Origin: Rhodospirillales bacterium
GTDB taxonomy: Bacteria > Pseudomonadota > Alphaproteobacteria > Acetobacterales > Acetobacteraceae
Direction of reading: 5' to 3'
Length of the DNA stretch: 64,000 nt
Assembly: GCA_025362815.1 (NCBI GenBank)
Contig: JANYFG010000033.1
Coordinates: 1-64,000, forward strand
Positions within the stretch are counted from its first letter, which is position 1; each line of letters begins with the position of its first letter. Below are positions 33,894 through 43,317 of this stretch, piece after piece. The notes under the pieces were generated by a model, which saw only the letters and a program-made list of their open reading frames with translations, was not told where the DNA came from and searched no databases. The position numbers and the translations under genes were made by a program.

Positions 33894-35354
33894 TCAGGTG
33901 GCGGTGCCACCGATCGTCAGACCCGACAGTTTCAGCGTCGGCTGGCCGACACCCACTGGCACGCCCTGCCCGTTCTTGCCGCAGGTGCCGATCCCGGCAT
34001 CGAGCGCCATGTCTGAGCCGACCATCTCGACCTTGGTGAGCGAGTCGGGGCCGTTCCCGATCAACGTGGCACCCTTCACCGCAGGCCCCAGCCTGCCACC
34101 CTCGATGAGATAGGCCTCGCTGGCCGAGAACACGAACTTGCCGGACGTGATATCCACCTGGCCACCGCCGAAATTCACCGCATAAAGCCCGCGATCCACC
34201 GAGCGGATCATTTCCTCGGGGTCGTGCTTGCCGCCGAGCATTACCGTGTTCGTCATGCGCGGCATCGGCGCGTGCGCGTAGCTTTGCCGCCGCCCGTTGC
34301 CGGTGGCGCGCACACCCATCAGCCGCGCGTTCATACGGTCCTGCAGGAACTCCTTCAGGATGCCGTCCTCGATCAGCACCGTTCGGCTGGTCGGCGTGCC
34401 CTCGTCATCCACCGTCAGGCTGCCGCGCCGGTCCGGCATGGTCCCGTCATCCACCACCGTCACGCCGGGTGCCGCGATGCGGGTGCCGAGAAGCCCTGCG
34501 AACGCCGAGGTTTTCTTGCGGTTGAAATCGCCTTCCAGACCATGGCCGATCGCCTCATGCAGCAGAATTCCCGGCCATCCCGGCCCGAGCACGACGGGCA
34601 TCTCACCGGCGGGCGCGGCCACCGAACCCAGATTGACCAGCGCCTGGCGCAACGCCTCATCCACCGCCGCCCGCCAGACCGCAGGCGACGTGATGCGCCC
34701 ATAATCGAAGCGGCCGCCCAGGCCATGATTGCCGGTCTCGCGCCGCCCGTTCGATTCCACCACCACAGAAACGTTCAGACGCACCAGCGGCCGAAGATCG
34801 GCCACGCGATGGCCGTCCGCGCGGATGATCTGCACGGCCTGCCACTCGCCATACAGCGATGCACTCACCTGCTTGACCCGCGAATCCGACGCCCGTGCAT
34901 AGGTGTCGATCTCGGAGAGCAGGCTCGTTCGCGCGGCGAACCCCGCGCCGGACAGGGGGTTGGCGCCCGAATACAGCCGTGAATTCGTCTCCCGCGGGGC
35001 GCCGGAGGCCGTGCCGGAATGGCCCGCCGCCACGCTTGCCACGGTGGCCGCCGCGCGCTGCAACGCGGCTTCGGACAATTCGCCGGCATGAGCATATCCG
35101 GCGGCCTCGCCGGCGACGGCGCGCAGCCCGAAGCCCAGCTGCGTGTCGAACCCGGCGGAGCGGATGCGGCCGTCATCGAGGCTGATCCCCTCCGTCTCCC
35201 GGTATTCCAGGAACAATTCGCCATCGTCCGCGCGCGCCAGGGCCCGCGCGGTGATGCGCTCAGCCTGGGCACGATCCAGCGCGTGATTCTCGAAGAACAA
35301 CGCGTCGGTGACGGCCAACGGGGTGTCGGATGCTGCAATGAAACTGTCGGGCAT
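33894..35354 (-). CDS. tldD: metalloprotease TldD
   Basis: The 486-residue protein has the metal-binding HEAIGH motif (266-271, extended HEAIGHGLEGDF) and the TldD C-terminal GGGQVDITSGKFVFSASEAYLIEGG stretch, cited here from its start. TldD works with TldE in a heterodimer that trims unfolded peptides. The ATG at 35354 is preceded by GAGGAC. It lies 28 nt downstream of the heme A synthase gene in one transcription unit. No tldE is seen in the window. Confidence 0.94.
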   Translation of the reverse strand: MPDSFIAASDTPLAVTDALFFENHALDRAQAERITARALARADDGELFLEYRETEGISLDDGRIRSAGFDTQLGFGLRAVAGEAAGYAHAGELSEAALQRAAATVASVAAGHSGTASGAPRETNSRLYSGANPLSGAGFAARTSLLSEIDTYARASDSRVKQVSASLYGEWQAVQIIRADGHRVADLRPLVRLNVSVVVESNGRRETGNHGLGGRFDYGRITSPAVWRAAVDEALRQALVNLGSVAAPAGEMPVVLGPGWPGILLHEAIGHGLEGDFNRKKTSAFAGLLGTRIAAPGVTVVDDGTMPDRRGSLTVDDEGTPTSRTVLIEDGILKEFLQDRMNARLMGVRATGNGRRQSYAHAPMPRMTNTVMLGGKHDPEEMIRSVDRGLYAVNFGGGQVDITSGKFVFSASEAYLIEGGRLGPAVKGATLIGNGPDSLTKVEMVGSDMALDAGIGTCGKNGQGVPVGVGQPTLKLSGLTIGGTAT

Positions 35355-35382
35355 CTTTTGTCCTCGGGCGAGACGGAAAAAA

Positions 35383-36462
35383 TCAGACGGATAGACGTCG
35401 CTGGGTATGACGCACAACGATAACCGATGTCAGCAGCAGCACCGCCAACGCCTGATGCGCCGTGGCCAGCCCCACCGGCACCACATAGAGCAACGTGGCG
35501 ACGCCGAGCACGTATTGCAAACCCACAAGCGCCATCGCGGCCAGTAACGCCCGCCGCACGCCCTGGCCAAGGCGCGCCCGCCACGCGATCGCGCACGACA
35601 GCATCACGAAAGCGGCGGTCAGGCTGGCGAGAAGCCGGTGGTCGAACTGCACCGCCGCCACATTCTCTGTCAGGTTGCGCAGGAAAGGCTGCAAGGCAGC
35701 ATAGCCAGCCGGCACCAGCCGGCCATCCATCAGCGGAAACGTATTATAGGTCAGCCCCGCCTTCAGCCCCGCCACGAAACCACCCGCCACGATGGTGATG
35801 GCCACCAGCGTCACCATCGTCCCCGATACCGGCCGCAGCCAACTTGGCGACTCCGACCGCGCACGGCCGAACTGCCACACGCCAAGCGCCGTCCAGAGCA
35901 TCGCCCCATACAGCGACAGTGCCAGCACGAGATGCACCACGAGGCGGTAGGGCGAAACCGCCGTGCGATCCGCCTCGAAGCCGGATGCGACCATGAACCA
36001 CCCCACCCCGCCTTGCAGCCCGCCCAACGCCAACAGCAACACCAATCGCGCGAGCAGGCCCCGCGGCAAGGCACCGCGCACCGCGAACCAGATCAACGGA
36101 AGCAAGAAGGCAAAGCCCATCAACCGGCCCCACAGCCGATGCGTCCATTCCAGCCAGAATATCTGCTTGAACCCCTCAATCCCGAAACCCTGATTGACCA
36201 GAGTGTATTGCGGTATTCGTTGATAAAGCGTGAACAGCCGCTGCCATTCGGCATCGCTCATCGGTGGCAGGGTGCCCATGATCGGCGCCCACTCCATAAT
36301 GGAAAGGCCAGACCCGGTCAGCCGCGTGGCGCCGCCGAGCGAGACCATCACAAGGATCATGCCGCACAGCCCGAACAGCCACAGGGCCACCGGGCGGTAG
36401 CGCCTGGAAACAAGGTCGGAATGGCGGGCGGCGGAAAGGCCGGTGTGGGTGTCGAATGGCAT
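35383..36462 (-). CDS. ctaA: heme A synthase (COX15/CtaA)
   Basis: The 359-residue inner-membrane protein has eight predicted helices and the conserved COX15 segments GGATRLTGSGLSIMEWAPIMG, FWLEWTHRLWGRLMG, GLTYNTFPLMDG and QFDHRLLA, with the heme-binding histidines in EWTHR and QFDHR and others in the last helices. It oxidises heme O to heme A for cytochrome oxidase. The start MPFDTHTG at 36462 is chosen from family length; a ribosome site is not obvious. tldD follows after 28 nt. Confidence 0.93.
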   Translation of the reverse strand: MPFDTHTGLSAARHSDLVSRRYRPVALWLFGLCGMILVMVSLGGATRLTGSGLSIMEWAPIMGTLPPMSDAEWQRLFTLYQRIPQYTLVNQGFGIEGFKQIFWLEWTHRLWGRLMGFAFLLPLIWFAVRGALPRGLLARLVLLLALGGLQGGVGWFMVASGFEADRTAVSPYRLVVHLVLALSLYGAMLWTALGVWQFGRARSESPSWLRPVSGTMVTLVAITIVAGGFVAGLKAGLTYNTFPLMDGRLVPAGYAALQPFLRNLTENVAAVQFDHRLLASLTAAFVMLSCAIAWRARLGQGVRRALLAAMALVGLQYVLGVATLLYVVPVGLATAHQALAVLLLTSVIVVRHTQRRLSV

Positions 36463-36616
36463 GGCGCGTATATAGGTCGGGTCGCGATCGAAGCCAGGGC
36501 GTAAATCGAAGCTCTTGCCGACAGAGGCGCGCACGAAAGCGCTTGTTCAGGATCCGCAACAACGTCACGCTCCCGCTCAAGACTGACATAATTCAGCACC
36601 ATCGGGGGCAGTCGCC

Positions 36617-36661
36617 ATGAATCGCATCTCCATGAATCGCATCGCCGCAAATCGCATCGCC
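36617..36661 (+). repeat. 15-bp in-frame tandem repeat at a start codon
   Basis: Three units, ATGAATCGCATCTCC, ATGAATCGCATCGCC and GCAAATCGCATCGCC, begin at the start codon of the GlcG-like gene. The ATG itself is duplicated, giving two usable starts. Confidence 0.9.
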
Positions 36662-37174
36662 ATATTTATCGCCGCCGCCGCCACGCTGGCTGCCGGCACC
36701 GCCGTAGCCCAACCCTCGCCCACCCCGGCGCTCGACGTCATCGCGGACAAAATGGCGTTCGACATCCCCTACGGCGCGCCGATCGTCCTCGAGCGCGCCC
36801 AGGCGGCCATCGCCGCCGCAATGGCCGAAACCCACCGGCGCGACTGGAAAATGGTGATCGCCGTGATGGATTCGGGTGGCAACCTGGTGTCCTTCGCACG
36901 GATGGACGGCGCCCAGCTGTCCTCGATCGCGATCTCCGAACACAAGGCACGCGCCGCCGTGATGTCGCGCCGCGAAACCAAGGTCTACGAGAGCGGTATC
37001 CAGGGTGGCCTGACCTACCAGCTCACGCTCGACGGCGTCATAGCGTCCCGTGGCGGCGTGCCGCTGATAGAGGGCGGCCGGCTGATCGGCGGCATTGGCT
37101 GCTCCGGCGGCAGCGGCTCCCAGGACGAGATCTGCGCCAAGGCTGGGGCCGCAGCCCTCGCAGCCAAACCCTGA
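36617..37174 (+). CDS. exported GlcG/HbpS-type (DUF336) protein
   Basis: The 185-residue protein has a signal peptide (AIFIAAAATLAAGTAVA) and a single GlcG/HbpS domain with MVIAVMDSGGNLVSFARMDGA and a C-terminal GGIGCSGGSGSQDEICAKAG. HbpS-like proteins bind heme or cobalamin in some bacteria; the role here is unknown. The first ATG follows GGGGG; a second start lies 15 nt further because the signal begins with repeats MNRIS-MNRIA-ANRIA. It is a second copy of the domain fused to the dehydrogenase at 448-1776. Confidence 0.87.
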   Translation: MNRISMNRIAANRIAIFIAAAATLAAGTAVAQPSPTPALDVIADKMAFDIPYGAPIVLERAQAAIAAAMAETHRRDWKMVIAVMDSGGNLVSFARMDGAQLSSIAISEHKARAAVMSRRETKVYESGIQGGLTYQLTLDGVIASRGGVPLIEGGRLIGGIGCSGGSGSQDEICAKAGAAALAAKP

Positions 37175-37204
37175 TGGCGCAAATTCATTCGAAAATGCCA
37201 GGCA

Positions 37205-37245
37205 AAATATGACGGGCCGAATATGACGGGCCAAACATGACGGGG
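37205..37245 (+). repeat. 14-bp non-coding tandem repeat
   Basis: Three units (AAATATGACGGGCC, GAATATGACGGGCC, AAACATGACGGGGA) lie between the GlcG-like gene and the DUF1127 promoter. Confidence 0.75.
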
Positions 37246-37262
37246 AAGATAGGTCAGCACGC

Positions 37263-37292
37263 TTGACATACCGGGGGGCCGACATCTTATGG
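37263..37292 (+). promoter_or_regulatory. sigma-70-like promoter of the DUF1127 gene
   Basis: A perfect TTGACA -35 box (37263-37268) is followed after 18 nt by TTATGG (37287-37292) as the best -10. The DUF1127 ATG is 44 nt further down, behind a GGAGAAG ribosome site. Confidence 0.6.
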
Positions 37293-37335
37293 TGCGATGC
37301 AACAATTGCTGCAATGCAACATGGAGAAGTGAGTT

Positions 37336-37554
37336 ATGGCGACGTTTTGGCAGGGTGTCACCCAAGCAGAAACCCCCTCTATCTCGTTCGGCTGGATGGC
37401 ACGGGTCGGCCGCGTTCTCGCCTGGATCGGTGAACACCGCGCCCGCCAGGCAACGATCCGCGAGCTGCAGAGCATGGACGAGCGCGATCTGCACGACCTC
37501 AGCATCAGTCCGTACGACTTCAACGAAATCGCCCGCGGCACCTACAAGCGCTGA
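37336..37554 (+). CDS. DUF1127 small protein (72 aa)
   Basis: The C-terminal DUF1127 motif is clear: IREL-SMDERDLHDLSISPYDFNEIARG. Small proteins of this kind in alphaproteobacteria have been tied to RNA turnover and to phosphate and carbon control. The first 30 residues are a less conserved, partly hydrophobic lead. It stands alone, with its own promoter and a hairpin after the stop. Confidence 0.88.
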   Translation: MATFWQGVTQAETPSISFGWMARVGRVLAWIGEHRARQATIRELQSMDERDLHDLSISPYDFNEIARGTYKR

Positions 37555-37564
37555 CCGATATTCA

Positions 37565-37589
37565 AGGCCCCGCCTTTACGGCGGGGCCT
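37565..37589 (+). terminator. GC-rich hairpin after DUF1127
   Basis: AGGCCCCGCC and GGCGGGGCCT form a perfect 10-bp stem with a 5-nt loop 11 nt past the stop. No T-run follows, so termination may be imperfect. Confidence 0.55.
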
Positions 37590-37654
37590 GACGCGGCGTT
37601 CAGTGGACCCGCCCATGATCACCGTCGCAGCTTTTACTTGAAGCTGTCAGGCTC

Positions 37655-37759
37655 TAGATCATGATGCGTTTGGATTGCTTCACCCAAACGCATTAACATG
37701 ATCGATAAAACAACAAGTTAGAGCCTGATATTTTGTCTACTCAAAATCATCAGGCTCTA
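37655..37759 (+). repeat. two-hairpin mosaic intergenic repeat, copy D
   Basis: The layout is the same as copy A: ATGCGTTTGG / CCAAACGCAT hairpin, linker AACATGATCGATAAAACAA then CAAGTT, then the AGAGCCTGAT / ATCAGGCTCT hairpin. In the linker and hairpin 2 it matches copy A almost base for base. Confidence 0.85.
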
Positions 37760-37874
37760 AGCAGCCTGCGGTGCGAACGGTGTGCCGATCAGGGGCGCCG
37801 CATCAGGCGGCTGTCACCTATCTGACACGCGCAGAAGGTCGAAACACAAGATTTTAGTCAATCAATCCATAACA

Positions 37875-37901
37875 TTAGCACTCAATACCCACGAGCGCTG
37901 C
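37875..37901 (+). promoter_or_regulatory. second, degenerate CIRCE element
   Basis: TTAGCACTC, an exact CIRCE left half, is followed after exactly 9 nt by GAGCGCTGC, which matches 6 of 9 bases of the right half GAGTGCTAA. It lies just upstream of the groES -35 box. It may be a weaker HrcA site or a decayed copy. Confidence 0.5.
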
Positions 37902-37908
37902 CGATCGC

Positions 37909-37936
37909 TTGACATCGCCGGAGCGGGCTTCTAAGT
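37909..37936 (+). promoter_or_regulatory. groES promoter
   Basis: CTTGACAT gives a -35 TTGACA at 37909-37914, with CTAAGT (37931-37936) as -10 at 16-nt spacing. The CTTGAC form also suits the alphaproteobacterial heat-shock sigma factor RpoH. The main CIRCE follows immediately. Confidence 0.6.
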
Positions 37937-37938
37937 CT

Positions 37939-37965
37939 CTGGCACTCTCCGAGGGGGAGTGCTAA
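37939..37965 (+). promoter_or_regulatory. CIRCE operator (HrcA site)
   Basis: CTGGCACTC-N9-GAGTGCTAA matches the CIRCE consensus TTAGCACTC-N9-GAGTGCTAA except for two bases in the left half. It lies between promoter and groES, so HrcA should repress groESL at normal temperature. Confidence 0.9.
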
Positions 37966-38041
37966 CAACTGGCCAACCGCGGGTCTTCTGGTGCTTCGGG
38001 CCGAAAGATCTGGCGATAGGGCCGCTCACAGGAGCACGCCT

Positions 38042-38356
38042 ATGAAATTCCGTCCTTTGCACGACCGCGTCGTGGTCAAGCGTCTCGACGCTGAAGAAAA
38101 GACCGCCGGTGGCATCATCATCCCCGACACCGCCAAAGAGAAGCCGATGGAAGGCGAGATCATCGCCGCCGGTCCCGGCAGCCGCAACGAGCAGGGCGCC
38201 ATCGTCGCTCTGGACGTCAAGGCGGGCGACCGCATCCTGTTCGGCAAATGGTCCGGCACAGAAGTCAAGATCGACGGCGTCGACCTGCTGATCATGAAAG
38301 AGTCGGACATCATGGGTATCGTCGAAGGCAAGCCGGCCGCTTCCTCCAAGAAGTAA
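38042..38356 (+). CDS. groES: co-chaperonin GroES
   Basis: The 104-residue protein starts [16 protein letters not shown] and has the mobile loop [18 protein letters not shown] and the [10 protein letters not shown]-like roof region in [10 protein letters not shown]. Seven copies cap GroEL during protein folding. AGGAG precedes the ATG at 38042, so the longer upstream reading is rejected. groEL follows after 47 nt in the same heat-shock operon. Confidence 0.98.
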   Translation: MKFRPLHDRVVVKRLDAEEKTAGGIIIPDTAKEKPMEGEIIAAGPGSRNEQGAIVALDVKAGDRILFGKWSGTEVKIDGVDLLIMKESDIMGIVEGKPAASSKK

Positions 38357-38382
38357 GCCGCTTCATCTTCCGCCCATACTGA

Positions 38383-40044
<1,662 letters not shown>

Positions 40045-40072
40045 TCCACGCCGAACCTGTCTTAAGACGAAG

Positions 40073-40100
40073 GGGCGGACCGCAAGGTCCGCCCTTTTTT
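40073..40100 (+). terminator. rho-independent terminator of groESL
   Basis: GGGCGGACC and GGTCCGCCC form a perfect 9-bp stem around GCAA, followed by six T. Confidence 0.95.
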
Positions 40101-40132
40101 CATGCGCCGTTTTATATGCGCTCGGCGTGCAC

Positions 40133-40960
40133 TCAGGTGGCGCGCGTCTGTCGCAGCGCCTCGGCCTCCGCGTAGAAGCGCTTCTCCCAGGCGGAATGGT
40201 TATCCACCCCCTCACGCACGAACGGCGTGAACATCGCAGCACCCAGAATGGCGGAATTGATGGCGCTCGCGGGCCAACGCAACGGCTTGTCGAAATCGAC
40301 GAACAAGACCACGCGCGTGCTGTCTGTGTGATTCCACGCCTCGTGGTCATAGGCGTCGTCGAAAATCAGGGCCTCACCCTCCCGCCAGTGGCAGAGCTTG
40401 TCGCGCACCCGGATGGCGAGACGGTCGGACACCTCGTCCACCTTCAGCCCGAGGTGAAACCGCAGAACGCCGTTATAGGGGCCGCGATGCGCCGGCAGGT
40501 GCTTGCCGGGTTCGAACACCGAAAACATGGCCGCCCGCAGCCCCGGAATCTTCTGCAGCAGGCGCCATGTCTGCGGACATTGCGCGATGTTCTTTTTCGA
40601 CACATTGCCATAGCCACACAGGAAGAATGTCTTCCAGCCATTGTCCGAATTGATCGTGGCGACATCGCGCGAGATGGACTGAAAGCTCGGAAGCTCGCTT
40701 TGACGGAGCAGAACCTGATCGAGCTCCGCGCGGATCAGCCGCCATTCGCTTTCGATCTCCCGCGCCCAGGGGAAGGCATCCGTCTCATACACGGGCGGAT
40801 TTCCCATGCGGGCCGCGTGCAGATTGAGGCCTTCGACCGTCGCCAGCAGACCCATGAAGGCCCGCGCGACCAGGCTCGGTCGCCCCATCGGGCGGATCCC
40901 GTCAGTTCCGAAACGCTGCATGGGCTCCGTCGATTGCGGCACCATGTTCATTCCGTCCAT
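40133..40960 (-). CDS. aspartyl/asparaginyl beta-hydroxylase-fold protein (LpxO-like)
   Basis: The 275-residue protein has the double-stranded beta-helix signature HLPAHRGPYNGVLRFHLGL followed by WREGEALIFDDAYDHEAWN and RVVLFVDF. The two iron-binding histidines are in PAHRG and DHEAWN; as in the human AspH group a Gly stands where other dioxygenases have Asp. Bacterial relatives hydroxylate lipid A acyl chains or proteins with 2-oxoglutarate and O2. The ATG at 40960 follows AGGGGAAA. It converges on groEL across the terminator. The target is unknown. Confidence 0.82.
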   Translation of the reverse strand: MDGMNMVPQSTEPMQRFGTDGIRPMGRPSLVARAFMGLLATVEGLNLHAARMGNPPVYETDAFPWAREIESEWRLIRAELDQVLLRQSELPSFQSISRDVATINSDNGWKTFFLCGYGNVSKKNIAQCPQTWRLLQKIPGLRAAMFSVFEPGKHLPAHRGPYNGVLRFHLGLKVDEVSDRLAIRVRDKLCHWREGEALIFDDAYDHEAWNHTDSTRVVLFVDFDKPLRWPASAINSAILGAAMFTPFVREGVDNHSAWEKRFYAEAEALRQTRAT

Positions 40961-41142
40961 CACACTTTCCCCTCGCCCGAAAACGCTCACTAACGGCGCC
41001 GGCGCATCGAATGTTCCCCGCCCCCACGGCGCTGGCCGGCAGGCCGTGCTCTCCCGCCGCGCCGTGATCGACACGCCTGGTGCGCTCGGCATCATTCCCG
41101 GCGCAGTTGCGTGTCATGCCCAAACACCCGGAAGACGCAGCG

Positions 41143-41321
41143 ATGGCGGGCGGTACAGTCAAGTGGTTCAACGCACCCAAAGGGTTCGGCTTCATATGCC
41201 GTAAGGCGGTGGCAAGGACGTTTGCGTCCACATGTCCGCGGTCGAGGCGGCCGGTCATCGTGGCCTCGCTGAGGCTCAGAAAGTCCTGTTCGGCGCCGCC
41301 GCGGCCGCGGGCCTGTTGTGA
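41143..41321 (+). pseudogene. decayed single-domain cold-shock protein gene
   Basis: The reading begins MAGGTVKWFNAPKGFGFI, a normal cold-shock domain start with RNP1 KGFGFI, then breaks. The rest of the domain continues one base back in another frame as GGGKDVCVHMSAVEAAGHRG and ends LFGAAAAAGLL at 41321. Between the two, around 41197-41205, one base seems lost and TAA lies in the second frame. Even the RNP2 VFVH is changed to VCVH. This is a gene broken by a frameshift with extra decay, unless the break is a sequencing error. Confidence 0.75.
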
Positions 41322-41398
41322 TCGGCCGAACAGACCGGGCACGCAACCAATGCCACACCATATGCGTTTCAAAGGCCTACGACCGGGGAGATTGCGCC

Positions 41399-41767
41399 AT
41401 GATCGACATACGCCTCGCCAACAAGGCCATCGCCGTCCCGCTTCTGCTGATCGCGGCAGGCTTGGCGTTGACAGGCTGCGTGGCGCCGCCCGCGCCCTTC
41501 ACAAACCAGCCCTACGCCACCCAGCCTTACGTTCAGTCGAACGACACGCAGGCGTATCAGGGGCAATCTTACCCGTCGCAACCTTACCCGTCGCAGCCTT
41601 ACCCAACCCAAACCTATCAGGCCCAGCCGTCCACCTATCAGCCCGGCTACTTCGCCAGCATTTGTCTTGCCGGGAATTACTCATGCCCGGTGCCTGCCAA
41701 CACGCCGCCCGGCACAACCTGCGCTTGCCCCGGCCTTGGCGCGCCGTCTTATGGCCAGGCGCGCTGA
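41399..41767 (+). CDS. small lipoprotein with YPxQP repeats
   Basis: The 122-residue protein has a lipoprotein signal with lipobox ALTGC (C27), then a Tyr/Gln/Pro-rich region made of five-residue repeats (YQGQS, YPSQP, YPSQP, YPTQT, YQAQP), and a short Cys-containing tail (ASICLAGNYSCPVPANTP). GGGGAG precedes the ATG. Four cysteines in the tail may form disulfides. It is anchored in the cell envelope; function unknown. Confidence 0.78.
   Translation: MIDIRLANKAIAVPLLLIAAGLALTGCVAPPAPFTNQPYATQPYVQSNDTQAYQGQSYPSQPYPSQPYPTQTYQAQPSTYQPGYFASICLAGNYSCPVPANTPPGTTCACPGLGAPSYGQAR
41555..41629 (+). repeat. 15-bp in-frame tandem repeat in the lipoprotein gene
   Basis: Five 15-bp units keep a TA-CC-CA rhythm; the two central ones (TACCCGTCGCAACCT, TACCCGTCGCAGCCT) differ at one base. 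They encode Y-x-x-Q-x repeats. Confidence 0.88.
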
Positions 41768-41809
41768 TCTCCGACCACTGCCGCCAGGGTTGTCGGTGCG
41801 ACAAGACTT

Positions 41810-41850
41810 GGCTGGTATGAGACGATGAACAACGTCGTCTCAGACCAGCC
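41810..41850. other. long stem-loop between lipoprotein gene and tRNA-Arg
   Basis: GGCTGGTATGAGACGA and TCGTCTCAGACCAGCC pair over 16 bp with one mismatch and a 9-nt loop. No T-run follows. It may end the lipoprotein transcript or be part of a small RNA. Confidence 0.5.
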
Positions 41851-42057
41851 GGTTATGCGGTCCGACATCCGCCTTACATCGTCATGTGAGCTGCCATAAG
41901 ACGCTGTTGGCGGCAAAGTGTTATGCCGATCACGGAGGCCAGGGCGATGAGGCGATGACACGTCGGCCCGATACGGGAACTTGAACCGTCCCACCATCTC
42001 CTCGGGAGATGTCCCACTTTTTTTAAGTGGTTGCTGAACAAATGGGAAAATAGGGTC

Positions 42058-42134
42058 TGGCGCACCCGGAAGGACTCGAACCTCCAACCCCCAGATTCGT
42101 AGTCTGGTGCTCTATCCAATTGAGCTACGGGTGC
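42058..42134 (-). tRNA. tRNA-Arg (anticodon ACG)
   Basis: The minus strand folds as a full tRNA: acceptor GCACCCG/CGGGTGC, D arm GCTC/GAGC, anticodon stem CCAGA/TCTGG with loop CTACGAA, and T arm with TTCGAGT. The 3' CCA is encoded (42058-42060). It reads CGN arginine codons after A34 is changed to inosine. leuB follows in the opposite direction of reading order, 50 nt away, on the same strand. Confidence 0.97.
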
Positions 42135-42184
42135 AGCAGGGAGCGCGGATGTAGAACAGGTCCGCGCCCCCGGCAAGGGGGAAA

Positions 42185-43297
42185 CTACGTCGCGAGCTTT
42201 TCCATTTCGCGAATGACCGCCTCACCCATCACCTGGGTGCCAACCTTGGCGCAGCCCGCCGCCATCACGTCCGCCGTGCGAAGGCCGCTGGCGAGCACGT
42301 TGGTGCAGGCGCGCTCGATCATCGTGGCGTCCTCGTTCATGTCGAACGAGAAACGCAGCAGCATGGCAAAGCTCAGGATCTGCGCCAGCGGGTTCGCCAG
42401 GCCCTTGCCCGCGATATCGGGCGCCGACCCATGGATCGGCTCGTAAAGGGCGTGGCGACGCCCTGAGGCGTCCACAGCGCCCAACGTGGCGGAGGGCAGC
42501 ATGCCGAGGCTGCCCGTGAGCATCGAGGCGAGGTCGGACAGCAGATCGCCGAACAGATTGCCGGTCACGATCACGTCGAACTGGCGCGGGTTGCGCACCA
42601 GCTGCATGGCACAGTTGTCCGCATACATGTGCGACAGTCCCACGTCCGGGTACTCGCGTTCGCGCAGCGCGGTCACCACCTGGCGCCACAGAAGGCCGCT
42701 TTCCATCACGTTGGCCTTTTCCACGCTGCACACGCGGTTCTGCCGCTTGCGGGCGAGATCGAACGCCACGCGGGCCACGCGCTCGATCTCGTGCGTGGTG
42801 TAGCTCTCGGTGTTGAAGCCGCGCTGCTGGCCGTCCGGCAGCGTCTCGATCCCGCGCGGCTCGCCGAAATAGATGCCGCCGGTGGCCTCGCGCACGATCA
42901 TGAGGTCCAGCCCGCGCACCACGTCCGGCTTCAGCGTGCTGGCGCTTACCAGTGGCTCCAGCACGATGGCGGGACGCAGATTGGCGAACAGGCCGAGCTC
43001 GCGGCGCAGCGTGAGAATGGAGATCTCCGGCCGCATGTCAAAGCCCAGTCTGTCCCATTGCGGGCCGCCCACCGAGCCGAATAGCACCGCGTCGGCGGCC
43101 TTGGCGGCGGCCACCGTGTCCTTGCTGATGGGCGTGCCGCGGGCGTCGATGGCGGCCCCGCCCACGAGATCCTCGGAGATGTTGAACGACACATGACGCC
43201 TGCGGGCCATCCAGTCGATCAGCCGCTTCACCTCGTGCATCACTTCGGGGCCGACGCCGTCGCCCGGCAGCATCAGCAGATTCTTGTTCGACGCCAT
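42185..43297 (-). CDS. leuB: 3-isopropylmalate dehydrogenase
   Basis: The 370-residue protein starts with LLMLPGDGVGPEVM and has the metal/substrate signature in NLFGDLLSDLASMLTGSLG, cited at its core, plus the NADH-site HGSAPDIAGKGLANP. It oxidises 3-isopropylmalate to 2-oxoisocaproate in leucine synthesis. It is the last gene of the leuC-leuD-leuB group, 20 nt after leuD. Confidence 0.97.
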   Translation of the reverse strand: MASNKNLLMLPGDGVGPEVMHEVKRLIDWMARRRHVSFNISEDLVGGAAIDARGTPISKDTVAAAKAADAVLFGSVGGPQWDRLGFDMRPEISILTLRRELGLFANLRPAIVLEPLVSASTLKPDVVRGLDLMIVREATGGIYFGEPRGIETLPDGQQRGFNTESYTTHEIERVARVAFDLARKRQNRVCSVEKANVMESGLLWRQVVTALREREYPDVGLSHMYADNCAMQLVRNPRQFDVIVTGNLFGDLLSDLASMLTGSLGMLPSATLGAVDASGRRHALYEPIHGSAPDIAGKGLANPLAQILSFAMLLRFSFDMNEDATMIERACTNVLASGLRTADVMAAGCAKVGTQVMGEAVIREMEKLAT

Positions 43298-43317
43298 CCT
43301 GGCCCCCGTTTGCGTGT

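Larger units (their letters stand above)
37555..38041 (+). other. 487-nt gene-free region before groES
   Basis: No gene is seen. In order it holds the hairpin after DUF1127 (37565-37589), a partial hairpin-2 end (about 37630-37655), mosaic repeat copy D (37655-37759), a GC-poor stretch, and the groES control region with two CIRCE-type elements and a promoter (37875-37965). Confidence 0.6.

Noticed and set aside
41080-41820. A 246-residue plus-strand frame starting with a cold-shock-like segment
   Set aside because: Only the first residues match a cold-shock domain; after the frameshift the frame reads through the lipoprotein gene in the wrong phase.
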